Assembly (NCBI GenBank): GCA_903813345.2
Contig: CAIIXF020000012.1
Location: 11,392,932 to 11,452,931 of the forward strand
Reading direction: 5' to 3'
DNA length: 60,000 nucleotides
DNA from: Owenia fusiformis
Lineage: Eukaryota; Annelida; Polychaeta; Sabellida; Oweniidae
Below are positions 1-11,726 of this stretch, piece after piece. Under the pieces are notes generated by a model, which saw only the letters and a program-made list of their open reading frames with translations, was not told where the DNA came from and searched no databases. The translations under genes were made by a program, and so were the position numbers. The stretch's first letter is position 1. Each line of letters opens with the position of its first letter.

Positions 1-1050
1 AGTAAGAACGCATGTAAAAATGCAGTAAAATGCCGCGATGTACAGTATCTGACGTCGTATCAGTATGTTTGATTTGGACATCGCATGGAATGGTTTATTA
101 GTATTTTGTTTCACATTAAGCAGTTTTTAGTCAATGAATGAATTGGGCGAAATTCTTGATATCTCTAAATAAAATGTCATACTCCGCTCCATTCCACAAT
201 TAAACGTTTCCAGTCCCCGTTGAGGGTATACTTACATCAAAACTTATCATAAAATATATATTATATTTACAGGACATATACAGTACATATAAACTATGGA
301 TGGGTCGGGTGGCCCTCGCGATGGGCGCCCCTGAATATTGACCTCATGGCCCGGAGAAACCCGACTGCGAGGGCGAGATGTCGAGGGCCGCTCTGAACCC
401 CTCGGAAGTATGGAAATCTGAAGGAATCTTTGTGTAGCATGATGAGGTCTCTTTATTTTTGATTCTTAATTCTATCCTCTATAACATCAAAAATGTATAT
501 GATTCCACTGGCGGATCTGGGGGGGGGGGGGGCCATGGGCCCAAAAAAATTTTGAGCCAAAAAAGGCCTTAAGTCCCCAAAAAAGTGGGCCTTTTTGGTC
601 ATAAATGGGCCTTAGACCAGAAGTTTTCCCCCCCCTTGTTGGTTCCCAGGGACTTTCGTTTGGTGTTATTGCCAATATAACAGTCAGTATTTGAATAATG
701 TGTGTCAGATGCTGCAAAATTTAGGCATGTGATTAGCCTATGTTACTTAAAATCACGACGTGACTAAAGCATCACAGATACAGGAGAAATGCAAGATATC
801 CTACAGTATAACAAAAGATTGCATTACATCTTTAATCAACCATCGTACCAAATAAAATGTTCGCCATAATTTAGAGGCATCCTTGGCCCAAGAGTAATTG
901 ATTGCATTACATGATCTGCTATGAAAGCAGTGAAGGATGTTGAGAGGCGTTTTGAGAGGCGTTTTGAGATGTTTTCTACACTTAGTATTCACAGACAAGT
1001 TCCATGAGTGGTCACATTCTAGTAGGAAAATATTTTGGAAAATGGACGGG
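1..1050. other. left-edge intergenic DNA, no gene recognised
   Basis: No coding exon is recognised here. Positions about 505-640 hold a G-run followed by a GGCC-rich segment. It resembles sequence near 19.73-19.99 kb and 54.39-54.68 kb, which points to a dispersed repeat. The rest is AT-rich, low-information DNA that includes the 3' flank of EF-hand gene A. Confidence 0.4.
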
Positions 1051-1152
1051 TCATACCAATCTGCCCAAAAAGAATGTCCCACATCCGGGTTTTTGGCCAA
1101 TCCAGAAGTCGCGAAATGAATCCATGAACTCTTCTTTGTTGATTTCTCCGCT
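1051..1152 (-). pseudogene. gene A, 3' part of exon 2
   Basis: This segment encodes the end of EF-hand 4 and the C-terminal tail, stopping at TGA (1051-1053). It is separated from the rest of exon 2 by the composite element and ends at the GCT target duplication (1150-1152). Confidence 0.85.
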
Positions 1153-1617
1153 GGCAAAACTGCCCTAATTCACGTCACCATACTAGTCAATGGGCAAAAG
1201 GGCAAACGCCTGACTTTTTACCTCGAGTTATGGATTTATGTGGCCTCACTGGCCTATCTGAGGTTCTAAAGCTATGTCTAAGCTACATCTTGACACTAAA
1301 CTCAATAGGGGCCAATCATCTACTTTTTGAAATAATTGGTCAATTGTGACACTACCCCCTCTCTCTGCAGACACAAATTGAAATTCACAAAAATGAAGGC
1401 AAAATTAATACGCCACTTGACTCGAAATTTTCTTTCAGATAACCCAAATAAACGCATTTTCAGAAGAAATGGAAAGTTGCCATTGCAAAAAGATTACAAC
1501 TGTGCCTACATACTAGCTTACTGACTCGTCATGATCACAATTGTGTTGGGACTACATTTATTTTTGAATACTACTTTTTTCTATTCAGCGGAAGTGACGT
1601 ATTAGGGCATTTTGGCC
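1153..1617 (+). repeat. 465-bp terminal unit, copy 1
   Basis: This is the left direct repeat of the composite element, starting GGCAAAACTGCCC and ending GGGCATTTTGGCC. It appears identical to 2483-2947. TGACGT-type motifs lie just inside both ends. A 62-codon open frame inside it is shared by every copy and is not considered a gene. Confidence 0.85.
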
Positions 1618-2482
1618 TAATAGCCACATGGTTGGATGATTTCTGGCTTTAAATTGCGTTTTTCCAATTTACTAGAGTTTTATAAGTAGTTTTGTGCAGT
1701 TTAAGAATATTCTGACGGCAATTATGAAAAATATGGCTACTTCATTACCCCTGGGGTCATTTTTCCAAGAACCAAATGGTTTTCCTTTAAATTTGACTAG
1801 TTTTTCATTTACATCATGAAATCCACTGCCTGATGGTGACATTTTTCAGTATCGTGTCAAGAAATTGAGTATTTTATTGCATATTGCGATTTTTAGCCAA
1901 AATCACTGAACCGTGAACCAGAAAATTGGACAAATTTGGCCCACTTTTTGGCAAAATCTTACTAAAATCATCACTTTTTCATACTTTATTCCATTCAACA
2001 ACCTCCTGATTTGAAAAATGATGACAAATTTGATCAGTTTTGACTCTGGCCTAGAGAATTGGGACTTTTGAGATATTTTTTAGCTCGAATGTAGTCATTC
2101 AGAGTGAACAAATACATCAAAAATTGACACTTAACTCACCAATTTCTGACTGCACCCCCGATATGTACCTTCTTTCTATACTGGAAACCATAAGATGGAA
2201 AATCCAATCTTTATGATGGATAGCAACTCGTTGGCTTCCCCATTTACGACAACAAATGACATTTAGGGGTCACTAAGGACAAAATTGTAGCCAAATATCG
2301 TCAAAATCAGTGGTTTTTGGGGTAAAAAGCGAAAACTGCTGATTCAGCAAAAACATTAAATTTGTTCATGAAAATTCCCCTTTTTGCCTCCGTCCGAAAT
2401 ATGTTTCACACTAATAAACTTCAATTCTGGGCGATTCTGAGTAGTTTTAAAAAATTTTGGTCACTTTCACATGTGACTAATA

Positions 2483-2947
2483 GGCAAAACTGCCCTAATT
2501 CACGTCACCATACTAGTCAATGGGCAAAAGGGCAAACGCCTGACTTTTTACCTCGAGTTATGGATTTATGTGGCCTCACTGGCCTATCTGAGGTTCTAAA
2601 GCTATGTCTAAGCTACATCTTGACACTAAACTCAATAGGGGCCAATCATCTACTTTTTGAAATAATTGGTCAATTGTGACACTACCCCCTCTCTCTGCAG
2701 ACACAAATTGAAATTCACAAAAATGAAGGCAAAATTAATACGCCACTTGACTCGAAATTTTCTTTCAGATAACCCAAATAAACGCATTTTCAGAAGAAAT
2801 GGAAAGTTGCCATTGCAAAAAGATTACAACTGTGCCTACATACTAGCTTACTGACTCGTCATGATCACAATTGTGTTGGGACTACATTTATTTTTGAATA
2901 CTACTTTTTTCTATTCAGCGGAAGTGACGTATTAGGGCATTTTGGCC
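2483..2947 (+). repeat. 465-bp terminal unit, copy 2
   Basis: This is the right direct repeat of the composite element, in the same orientation as copy 1. Its outer end abuts the GCT duplication in the EF-hand coding sequence, and its inner end abuts non-coding DNA. Confidence 0.85.
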
Positions 2948-3453
2948 GCTGTCGTCTGCATCTATAGATTCAAATGCATTCTGGGAGAATTGGTGGGGGA
3001 TTCCGAACAATATGAAAAACTCGTTAAACTCATCAAGTGATATGTCTTTATCTTTGTCGACATCAATGAACCAGAAAAGAGACGCGGATATATAATCCAA
3101 AACCTCTATAAATGTTCCGATATTCTCTGGTTTTAAATTTTCTGCAGCATTACGGGTGAACTCAGTCAATGACACTTTTCGATTTTTTCCTACATCACCC
3201 CCTCTTGTGACAGGCTCTCCCCATAGAATTTGCAAGAAGACGCGATTGATTATTTCAATTGCTCGTTTCGAAAGTCCCTTATATCTTGTTTTGATTCTGT
3301 AGATTATTTCTTCATAGTGCGATCTTGTAATGTACTTCCCAGGATGTCCAATGACAACAGCATCAAAATAGGTTTTCATCTTCCGTTGCCATAGAAACGT
3401 TGTTGTTCCCTTGACAACTCCATATGCAACAGTATTATTTTGTTGCTCCATCT
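2948..3453 (-). pseudogene. gene A, 5' part of exon 2
   Basis: The exon follows an acceptor (TTTCATTACAG), and its first two bases complete the codon begun in exon 1. It encodes MEQQNN through a degenerate first hand, a partial second hand (DVGKNRKVSLTE), a canonical third loop and the start of the fourth, then runs into the transposon at 2947. Confidence 0.85.
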
Positions 3454-3504
3454 CTGTAATGAAAAATATGAACAATTATATTTTGTCAACTGCAACAGAA
3501 TGAC

Positions 3505-3558
3505 GTTTTGTTTGTTTGTTTGTTTGTTTGTTTGATTGTTTGTTTGTTTGTTTGTTTC
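3505..3558. repeat. TTTG microsatellite
   Basis: A run of TTTG/GTTT repeats sits just upstream of exon 2 inside the gene A intron. Shorter TTTG runs occupy the same position in gene B (about 12623-12653) and gene C (about 16435-16456), so the tract predates the duplications. Confidence 0.8.
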
Positions 3559-3630
3559 TTCCTTTCTTTCTTTGAGTACATATGCATCTTTTCTTTGGGT
3601 ACGTATATGACTGAAAAATCACCAAACATT

Positions 3631-3880
3631 AATAGTACAATAACGTCATTTCAAAGGGCAATATAGTGAAATATTGGACCAAGGGCCGCAGAAATAGAAA
3701 ATCTTACGCACTGAACGATATCACTTTTCCCGGGAAACATAGCCGGGCGGATAATGTCATTATTGCCCGACTAAAGTCATTAACGCCCGACACAATATTG
3801 CTCACGTCAATATAGCAATTTAAATGCCTTCTCAACTAGTACTAAAACCCCTAGAACAGGCCCTGCAAGGTGGTAATAAT
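3631..3880. mobile_element. partial foldback element (14.3-kb family)
   Basis: This half-copy matches the left arm of the large palindrome at 14313-14989. It starts AATAGTACAATAACGTCATT and ends at the GCAAGGTGGTAATAAT that marks the centre of that palindrome. It lies in the gene A intron. Confidence 0.6.
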
Positions 3881-4417
3881 AGGCTTTAACACGAAGTTCA
3901 ATGGGGAAAACGTGAGCGTGTCGTGAACGGTAGAAGAAGTGAACGTAATTCTTTGATGTATCACGTATATTCAGTCCTGCTATGTGTATTGCAAAGACTG
4001 TGCTCAAATTATTTACGTGATTCAGGCGAGTAAGGCACGTTCACGATCAGAATGAGTGAAGTGAAACGGGATGGACCCCCCCCCCCCCCCCATCAACGAA
4101 ATTTTAAAATGTTGATTAAAAAATATCAACTAATTTGCTAACGAAACCATCATTTACGTCCAATCCATTCGCACAAAGTTTTGGCCAGTTGGTCAACACG
4201 TTTCAAGAACGTGGTGTGAACTATATAGTTTGGTCTGAGTGGGAGGGGGGGGGGAAACTAAGGCAAGACAACAGTTTTATTTGACTATATCTGTCAGCCA
4301 CCCTTCTATAATCATCCCCAAGTTTGACTGAAACTGATCTATGAACTTTTGTCTTCATTTATATGTGAAAATAGTAGGTTTCGCCAACCAACCAAAAAAT
4401 GAAAAAATAATATTTAC

Positions 4418-4466
4418 CCTTCTCAGTGCTGAACTCCTCTTGGCTTATTGTTATGCAGTGTGCCAT
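4418..4466 (-). CDS. gene A exon 1
   Basis: The exon starts at ATG (4464-4466) and encodes 16 residues, MAHCITISQEEFSTEK, plus one base before a GT donor. It matches gene D exon 1 (MAHCVTISEGNVSTKK) in length, phase and sequence, which supports it as real rather than a chance open frame. Confidence 0.75.
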
Positions 4467-4550
4467 AGTGATGGTGAATACAAAAATGTGTGCTCTTTAC
4501 GTTAGGTGTTGCTCTTCTTTAAAATTTCCCAAAGTCCTAGATACAGTAAC

Positions 4551-4720
4551 ATTCGCGAATTCAATTGCCGGCTGTCGGCTGACGGATTAACCCCTGTTTG
4601 TACAGCCAATTCATTTAAATATGAATAGTACCTGCTCCTATTCCTATTTATATCAAAATGAGTTTGCCCTAAAATAGCGGTTAATCCGTCAGCCGACAGC
4701 TGGTGGTTGAAGTCGCGAAT
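4551..4720. repeat. inverted-repeat element upstream of gene A
   Basis: The ends are inverted repeats (ATTCGCGAATTC... and ...AGTCGCGAAT) containing GGCTGTCGGCTGACGGATTAA and its complement. A related but diverged sequence lies upstream of gene D exon 1 at about 53895-53995. It could be a MITE or part of a shared 5' flank. Confidence 0.55.
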
Positions 4721-5169
4721 GCTAGCGTAGTTACAGCAGAGGCTTCGCAATGATCTTCTTTGTAGCTACAGTCAAGTCTTCGTAAGGTAAGGTTAGTGCC
4801 TATATGTTATTGCCCTATATCTTACACCAACCTCTAACTGCCTACATTGAGCAAGTGACACGAAATTACAATCAGACAAGTCAAGGTGTGTTATATAGGT
4901 TTATGCTCAAATGAGCATAACTTTAAAAACATTTCTTTACGCAGTTGGATTATTAGCACAATTAATATGTAAACTTAGTTTTATTACCATGATGATAGTG
5001 TAACAGTGTGCACGTAAGAATTAACTCATTTGAAAAAAAGCTAATAAGAAAAATACAAACTTTATTGACATCGACATTCTAGTAATAACTTTGAATCTAG
5101 AATATAAGTGAGGTGACCACACTGTAACATTATGTGGAAAATGAAAAACACGTATACATATATACAGTG

Positions 5170-5448
5170 TAGTTCAACAAGTTAAACCCAATACCACGGC
5201 TTTCATTTATAATCTGAGTGTTCTTGTTGCCGTGGTTGGGTTTAACTTCCGTGCTATGCTTTCATTGGTTGCAAATTTTCACAATCAGTTATTAATAAAA
5301 CCCGCATAGAATTCTATGCGCTACCATAGGCCATCATTGAAAATTTTTGCATCAAGGGCCGAATAGGCACGGATGTTAAACCTAGGGCGGGCCACAAGAA
5401 ATGTCAGATAAGAAATAAGGCCCAGACTAGGTTTAACTTGTTGAACTA
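5170..5448. mobile_element. MITE with GTTCAACAAGTTAAACC ends
   Basis: Inverted ends GTTCAACAAGTTAAACC and GGTTTAACTTGTTGAAC are bounded by TA dinucleotides, as in Tc1/mariner-type MITEs. It is about 275 bp long and has no coding capacity. Confidence 0.65.
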
Positions 5449-5811
5449 ATATACAGTGCTGATATATAATAATTAAGGGTGCGTTTTCAAACTAAACAGA
5501 GTGCTCCTATCAAAATGAATTTGCCTACATACCCCTGAGACTCTTATCTGATAGATAGAATGCACAAATAAAACAAAAGATTGCTATTATAGGTAAAAAG
5601 TTCTCTTGAAATTTCGAAGTGATTTTACCTGTTAATTCTGTCCATGTCACGCCATTTTTGCGGAAGTTACACTGAAACGCAAACTCCATGAAACGAAACG
5701 AAATCACTAGAAAAAAAAACATGGCACACATTGTGCGCATGTGCAGCAAAGTTTAGACCAATCAGATTATTTGATTATTTTGCGCATATGAATTAGTTGC
5801 TTCTGAGCACT

Positions 5812-6691
5812 TACACTCCCCTCCATAAGTTTGGCAACCTTTTTTCCCCCATTGAACTACGTGTTAAAGCCTCTTTACCTTTGAATTTTTATTTACTTAA
5901 CCTGCGATGAAAATACTTATACTATTGATTGAAACGTAATTTGACTTTAATTCCAATAGCTCAAAATTTTCTCAATTTTTTCCTCAATTACAATAGGTCG
6001 AAAATTGATGATAAATTTGATGAATTTTTGAAAATCGTCATTCCCATGTTAACCAATGGGAAATGGTAGGTTTGCCGCAAGTCATATGAAAGAATATCCA
6101 TCCATTCGAGTCCTTGCAAAAAATACAAGTTAGACAGGCAATTGAATTTGCTAACTTTATTTAACAAAAAATTGATATGTTTCTTCAGGTTCAACAAAGT
6201 TATAGGGCTTTAAAGTCAAAATTGTTTTTCAGAAAACCTCTCCCATTGAAATAACACAGGAGGCGAAAAATTATTTTCAAAAGTGACTTTGAAGCGCTGT
6301 AACTTTAATATTCATCAAATAAACTGAACACTTAGTGTTCAAAAAAGTTAGACAATTCAATTTTCTATATAAAAATATTTTTTTGCTGAATCTTTTACTG
6401 AAAAGATATCCTGATTTCTGATTTGCCCCGAACCCTCCATTTCCCATTGGATTACATGGGAATGACGATTTTCAAAAATTCATCAAATTTATCATCAATT
6501 TCCGACCTATTGTAATTGAGGAAAAAAATTGAGAACATTTGGAGGTATTGGAAATAAAGTCAAGTTACGTTTCCATCAATATTATAAGTTATTTCATCGC
6601 CGGTTAAGTAAATAAAAATTCAAACGTAAAGAGGCTTTAACACATAGTTCAATGGGGAAAAAAGGTTGCCAAACTTATGGAGGGGAGTGTA
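5812..6691. mobile_element. TA-flanked long inverted-repeat element, copy 1
   Basis: The ends are CACTCCCCTCCATAAGTTTGG and its complement, with TA on both sides. The arms are roughly 300 bp each, so the element folds on itself. Copy 2 is at 9405-10279 and a fragment starts near 18806. There is no transposase frame. The TA duplication suggests a Tc1/mariner-mobilised element. Confidence 0.7.
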
Positions 6692-6952
6692 CAAGCTTAC
6701 CACAATAAACAAACCTGGCAGAGACTACCCTTAGCCTACTTCATTTTGGCGAAATTTCAGCTCAAACTCGTGACAAATGCATTATGCATACGCTGGTGTG
6801 AAGCCTTGGAGACACTCATTTTGGTAAATATGATTTATGGGGTATACTTTTCTGCAGTTTGTGGGAGTTTGGGACATTAAATGTTAAAATTCAAGAAAAT
6901 ATGCCAATTAAACGACTGATCAATTAATATATACCAGCACTGTACCTGCCCT

Positions 6953-7138
6953 AACTTTTGTATATTTTGGTTTGTTTTGAAGTTTGGTTATCATATTTGT
7001 GACCTCTATTATTCTGATGTTTTTCTGCCATGTTAATTCCTCTGATTATGTGCCTGAAACTCCCTAAATCACAGAAGGTCACATCTTTACTACACATTAT
7101 ACCTAACTTTCTGGAATATGCATAAGTTAGGGCAGGTA
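6953..7138. mobile_element. small MITE with CCTGCCCTAACTT ends
   Basis: The ends CCTGCCCTAACTT and AAGTTAGGGCAGG are inverted and bounded by TA. It is about 185 bp long and non-coding. Confidence 0.55.
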
Positions 7139-7866
7139 AATATTATTTTTTAATTTTTCCATATAATGTTGCAAAGTGGCCCTTCAATCTCTTATCTTAG
7201 ATTCAAAGTTGAAACTAGAATTTCAGTTCTGACTGTCCATCTTGGAAGATACCATTAATTTCATTTTTTGTTGTACCCTTCTTTTGCTTGTTTCTGTTTT
7301 ATGGCGAGGCCATGTATTCAATATGATTATTATCCGCATAATAATATATTTTAGAGAAATCACGCACTTCTGTTCAATATCACGCCAAATAAAACGACAA
7401 GGTTAGTTCAGAAATCTGCCTTCGTTGATAGTAACCATATAAACAAAGCAATTTATCATAATTTACTAATTATCCCAAAAACTAGGCAAACAATTGTAAA
7501 ACCTAGCTGGATAGTAACATAGCTGGATCTCCCCCGGACTGATAGAAATATTGTTTATATCAATTGAAAGATGGCAGTGTAGACAAATCTAATTACCGTG
7601 AAGTTACCTCATGTTTCTTTCTAACAGTACACACAACCAACAGTGACATCTATCTATGCAAAAACAAAGACAATTATATTTTCTAGCTGTAATGCGGTCA
7701 TCGTAAAACACTCTGAATCAGGAGTTGAGCTGGGGTTCAGCGAGAGCAGCTGGTCAAAATGGCATAACGGACCAATTGCCAAATTATTTTCTATACCTAC
7801 TGAAACAATTCAACCCTTCACTTGCTGTATTCGACTCGATTTTTATACGATGTTCCTGGGCCTAAA

Positions 7867-8033
7867 GGGCCGGTGTGAAATAGATTATGGTCCCCGGGAA
7901 TTTTGGTCCCCCTTTTTAAATGCCCTTGCTGGCCCTGATTGTGTATAAGATAATTAGGGAAAGAGGTCACCATATAAATCAATGGAGAGTAGGACCATAA
8001 ATTAATAGGACCTCCTAGCCTTTTACACCGGCC
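7867..8033 (+). mobile_element. MITE with GGGCCGGTGTGAAA ends, copy 1
   Basis: The ends GGGCCGGTGTGAAA and TTTTACACCGGCCC are inverted repeats. Copies are at 13890-14048 in the same orientation and 16818-16985 inverted. It is non-coding. Confidence 0.6.
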
Positions 8034-8747
8034 CTTAGCTATGACATAAATATTTCATAAAGTATTTACTGTATATATAAGCCATTATACATGGTCCTGT
8101 GAATGAATAATTCCACTATGAAAAACCCCTACAAACATAATACAGGAAATCGTGACATAAGTTTCTCTCGAGATGAAAACAGAAAGATGTGATGCGTAAG
8201 AGGGATAAAAATCAAACCACTTACGAACCTTTCTTAACCAGTTAATGATTATGGCCCGCTACATCCAATCCACTGAACGAAAAAAAGATGACGTAACTGT
8301 AATGTTTATTATATCTTTGCTTATAGCTACATGAGCTATGCATCTTTTATGATGCACTTATCATATTTAGTTATTATATACGACCACACTACAGTCAGGT
8401 GCATAACTGCAAGAAATTTCAAGTATGTACATCGCATTGTAAAGAGCATCGCCTTATTTGAGCTTTTTTAGTTTAGGAATGTTCATCGGTATAAACGATA
8501 CGCTACAGTTAAAGAGTCTATAAAAAATATCCTTGTGTATTTTAGAATCAGAATTGTATACTAGTAAGTTGCTAGTTTGTATGTAATATCATTATCATAA
8601 TCTTTGTAATTATAACTTTCAATTACAATATTAAAAATATTACATTTTGGGCCATATATAATAAGTCATGGATTTGCTGAATTCCCATGTTAAATTTTCA
8701 AGAAGCCATACATCAGTGGATGAGAGTATATAAAATGTAAAATGTAC

Positions 8748-9395
8748 AAAGGAGCACGTAGGTTATCGCAAACAATTTCAAACGATTCTAACTTGAATTA
8801 TGAATATTTTCTGATCATGAACATGGGTGTATCTTTGAGGTCCATTCATTATCTTCAAGAAAAGTATATATAATGATAATTTAGTTAATCAGACCGAAGT
8901 GATATTGAAGGGGCAATGGATCAATCAACATACTTTTTCAAAAATGTTGACCTAATTTTCACCAAAAATGCAACCTTTTATTATATTGTTGAATGCATAA
9001 TCAGAATGTGCTTTGAGACATGTTCGATTTCCTAAAAGGAAAAGTTGATTGCTCCAGAGACTTTAAAGATATTGAATTTGGGTGACCAAAATGAACTGAA
9101 ACCAATGGATAGCATGACATTTCTCAATGGAGAAATAACATAGAGAACACTTATCTTAAAGCAATTAAGTTTTTCTTTCAATTACTATTTGATACATCAA
9201 ACTAAAGAATAGTAATGCGTAAAACATTGTAAAAAAATGATTGCATTTTTGGTAAAAATGGGGTCAACATCTTTGAAAAAGTGTATTGATGGGTTGATTG
9301 CTAGTTAAATATCTCTGAGTTTTCATTGTCAGAAAATAGTAATAATCCAAGATATAACCTTCTGAAATTGTTTGCGATAACCTACGTGCTCCTTT
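8748..9395. mobile_element. foldback element with AAAGGAGCACG ends
   Basis: The ends AAAGGAGCACGTAGGTTATC and its complement continue inward as arms of a palindrome of about 650 bp. The related segment at 15.4 kb lacks it, so it inserted after the duplication. Confidence 0.65.
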
Positions 9396-9404
9396 CAGGG
9401 GATA

Positions 9405-10279
9405 TACTCCCCTCCATAAGTTTGGCAACCTTAGCTCCCCCATTGAACTACGTGTTAAAGCCTCTTTACCTTTGAATTTTTATTTACTTAACCTGTGATG
9501 AAAATAGTTATACTATTGATGGAAACGCAATTTGACTTTACTTCCAATACGTCCAAATTTTCTCAATTTCTTTCCTCAATTACAATAAGTCGAAAATTGA
9601 TAATAAATTTGATGATTTTTTGAAAATCGACATTCCCATGTTAACCAATGGGAAATGGTAGGTTTGCCGCAAGTCATATGACAGAAAATCCATCCATCCG
9701 AGTCCTTGCAAAAATATGAGTTAGGTAGACAATTGAATTTGCAAACTTTATTTAACAAAAAATTGATATGTCTCTTCAGGTTCAACAAAGTTATAGGGCT
9801 TTAACGTCAAAATTGTTTTTCAAAAAACCTCTCCCATTGAAATAACACAGGAGGCGAAAAATGATTTCAAAAATGACTTTGAAGCGCTGTAACTTTAGTA
9901 TTCATCAAATAAACTAAATCTTTAGTGAACAAAAAATGTTAGACAATTCAATTTTCTATATTAAACTTTTTTTGCTGAATCTTTTACTGAAAAGATATCC
10001 TGATTTCTGATTTGCCCCGAACCCTCCATTTCCCATTGGATTACATGGGATTGACGATTTTCAAAAATTCATCAAATTTATCATCAATTTTCGACCTATT
10101 GTAATTAAGGAAAAAATTGAGAAAATTTGGAGGAATTGGAAATAAAGTCAATTTACGTTTGCATCAATATTATAAGTTGTTTCATCGCCGGTTAAGTAAA
10201 TAAAAATTCAAACATAAAGAGGCTTTAGCAATTAGTTCAGTGGGGAAACTAAGTTTCCAAACTTATGGAGGGTAGTGTA
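9405..10279. mobile_element. TA-flanked long inverted-repeat element, copy 2
   Basis: This is a second copy of the 5812-6691 family, with slightly decayed ends. The paralogous site at about 15.46 kb is uninterrupted, which supports insertion after the segment duplication. Confidence 0.7.
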
Positions 10280-10618
10280 TATCGAGACAATATTTGAAGC
10301 TATCAATTCAAAGCACCATGTTTTGGAAATAGTGATAGAAAATCGACTACTCATTAACTTATGCCCCAAACTCAAAATGTTAAATATTGTCTCTTGGCTT
10401 GAAAAATAAAAAATGTCCCAGCTAGTTATACCTAGGTTGTACGTATTATTTTAGTTGATAGACCTAGGTACTGCTGGAGCGAAGAGAATAACCCGTTCTC
10501 GAAGTCTGTTTTCTATTCTGGCTTGAGATGGCGGGGGCGGGGGTCAGAATAATCTGCCTAAAAAGAAAGTCCCACATCCGGGTTTTTGGCCAATCCAGAA
10601 GTCACGAAATGCTTTCAT

Positions 10619-11473
10619 TAGTCATATAAATCCGACCGTTGTATGCTGTTCTTCGATATTCCTTGTTCTTATTTGGATATTTATTTTTTATCATTTTCTT
10701 TGCATACACGGTCGTAGATATTATATGGAACAAATTGAGGTAAACGCTTTTCTGGCCTGTCTTGGTAACCATAGTTACCATACTAACCAAAGTCACACAA
10801 ATTATCACGTAATAATTTAGCTCCAACATCAAAGTGTTAAATCTTACCTTAGACTTGTAAAACGCTTGATAATTGACGAAATATAATCACTTGAATTATA
10901 TTTTCATTATCGCCCGCCATGTTGCTGAATGTTGTTTCCGGTAGTCTAAATGTATAACATGTATCGAAACGGAATCATAATTATTTATTAAACAGAGATC
11001 GATTCCAAAGCCGTTCTCTGCCACTTATTACTTTTCTCATCTTGAAACAATAACTTTTCCAAATAACTTCCCTTCTCAACGACACTGCTTCCCTTTCAAC
11101 TGAATATTCGTGTAACAAAAACTTATGATTTCGTTTGATATAGTTTTACATCTAGACTATCAGATTAACCCGGAAGTGACCTTGGTAGGCAAAATGAGAA
11201 AATTTTAAAATTTAGCAGCGTGCTTATATTTCTTCAATTACCAAGCGTTTTACGTGCCTAAGGTAAGATTAAATACTTTATAGTTGAAACGAAGAAATTA
11301 ATTTATCATTTGTGTGAATTTGGTCGGGTAGACATGCCAGGAAAGCAATTCCCGCAATATATAAGCGCTAGTGTTTATGACCCTAGTATGCAAGAAAATA
11401 AGAAAAATAAATATCCAAATCAGAAAAAAATAACAACAAATAACATCATACGAGGGTCAGATTTATATGACTA
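10619..11473. mobile_element. inverted-repeat element with 8-bp target duplication
   Basis: The ends TAGTCATATAAATC and GATTTATATGACTA are inverted, and GCTTTCAT is duplicated on each side (10611-10618 and 11474-11481). The 8-bp duplication fits hAT-like or P-like elements. No transposase frame is seen, so it is non-autonomous. Confidence 0.8.
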
Positions 11474-11726
11474 GCTTTCATGAACTCTTGTTTGTCGATA
11501 TCCCCACTGTCATTCTTATCAATGGATTCAAATGCATTCAGGGAGAACTGTTCCGGAATCCCGAACAATATAAAGAATTCGCTAAATTCCTCGACGGATA
11601 ACTCTTTGTCTCTATCCGTATCGATTAACTGGTATATAGATGCGGATATATAATCCAGAACCTTTGTGAAAACTCCAATATTTTCTGGTTTTAAATTCAC
11701 TGCGGCGTTGCAGGTGAATTCGGTCA

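Larger units (their letters stand above)
1153..2947. mobile_element. composite, LTR-like inverted-repeat element
   Basis: This is a 1795-bp insertion in EF-hand gene A with the 3-bp duplication GCT at 1150-1152 and 2948-2950. Both ends are 465-bp direct repeats (1153-1617 and 2483-2947) that look identical by eye. Each repeat has its own imperfect terminal inverted repeats, GGCAAAACTGCCCTAAT at the left and the complement of ATTAGGGCATTTTGGCC at the right. The 865-bp middle has no coding potential and has weakly inverted ends (TAATAGCCACATG against TATTAGTCACATG). A single 465-bp unit with its own 3-bp duplication lies at 45204-45668. The arrangement resembles a composite transposon or an LTR/solo-LTR pair made from a MITE. 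I do not assign a superfamily. Confidence 0.85.
1051..4466 (-). pseudogene. EF-hand calcium-binding protein gene A, interrupted by a transposon
   Basis: This is a two-exon gene of the sarcoplasmic calcium-binding protein type. Exon 1 (4418-4466) encodes MAHCITISQEEFSTEK and ends on a GT donor. Exon 2 begins after an AG at 3453, and the split codon joins in frame to MEQQ. The third EF-hand loop (DVDKDKDISLDE) is canonical. The fourth starts (DADDSG) and is then cut by a 1795-bp insertion at 1153-2947. The missing end (EINKEEF through GCGTFFLGRLV and TGA) lies beyond the insertion at 1051-1152. GCT is duplicated on both sides. Removing the insertion and one GCT gives exactly the 605-nt exon 2 length of intact gene D, so nothing else is broken. 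As it stands, the product would lose half of EF-hand 4 and the C-terminus. Confidence 0.85.

Noticed and set aside
1336-1524. 62-codon open frame present in all three 465-bp units (also 2666-2854 and 45387-45575)
   Set aside because: It is conserved only because the repeats are nearly identical. It has no family motif, and the unit is a non-autonomous inverted-repeat element.
7643-7948. 101-codon plus-strand open frame and its paralogue at 13639-13962
   Set aside because: Both run through the GGGCCG MITE and differ in frame at the ends; they lie in a non-coding duplicated segment.
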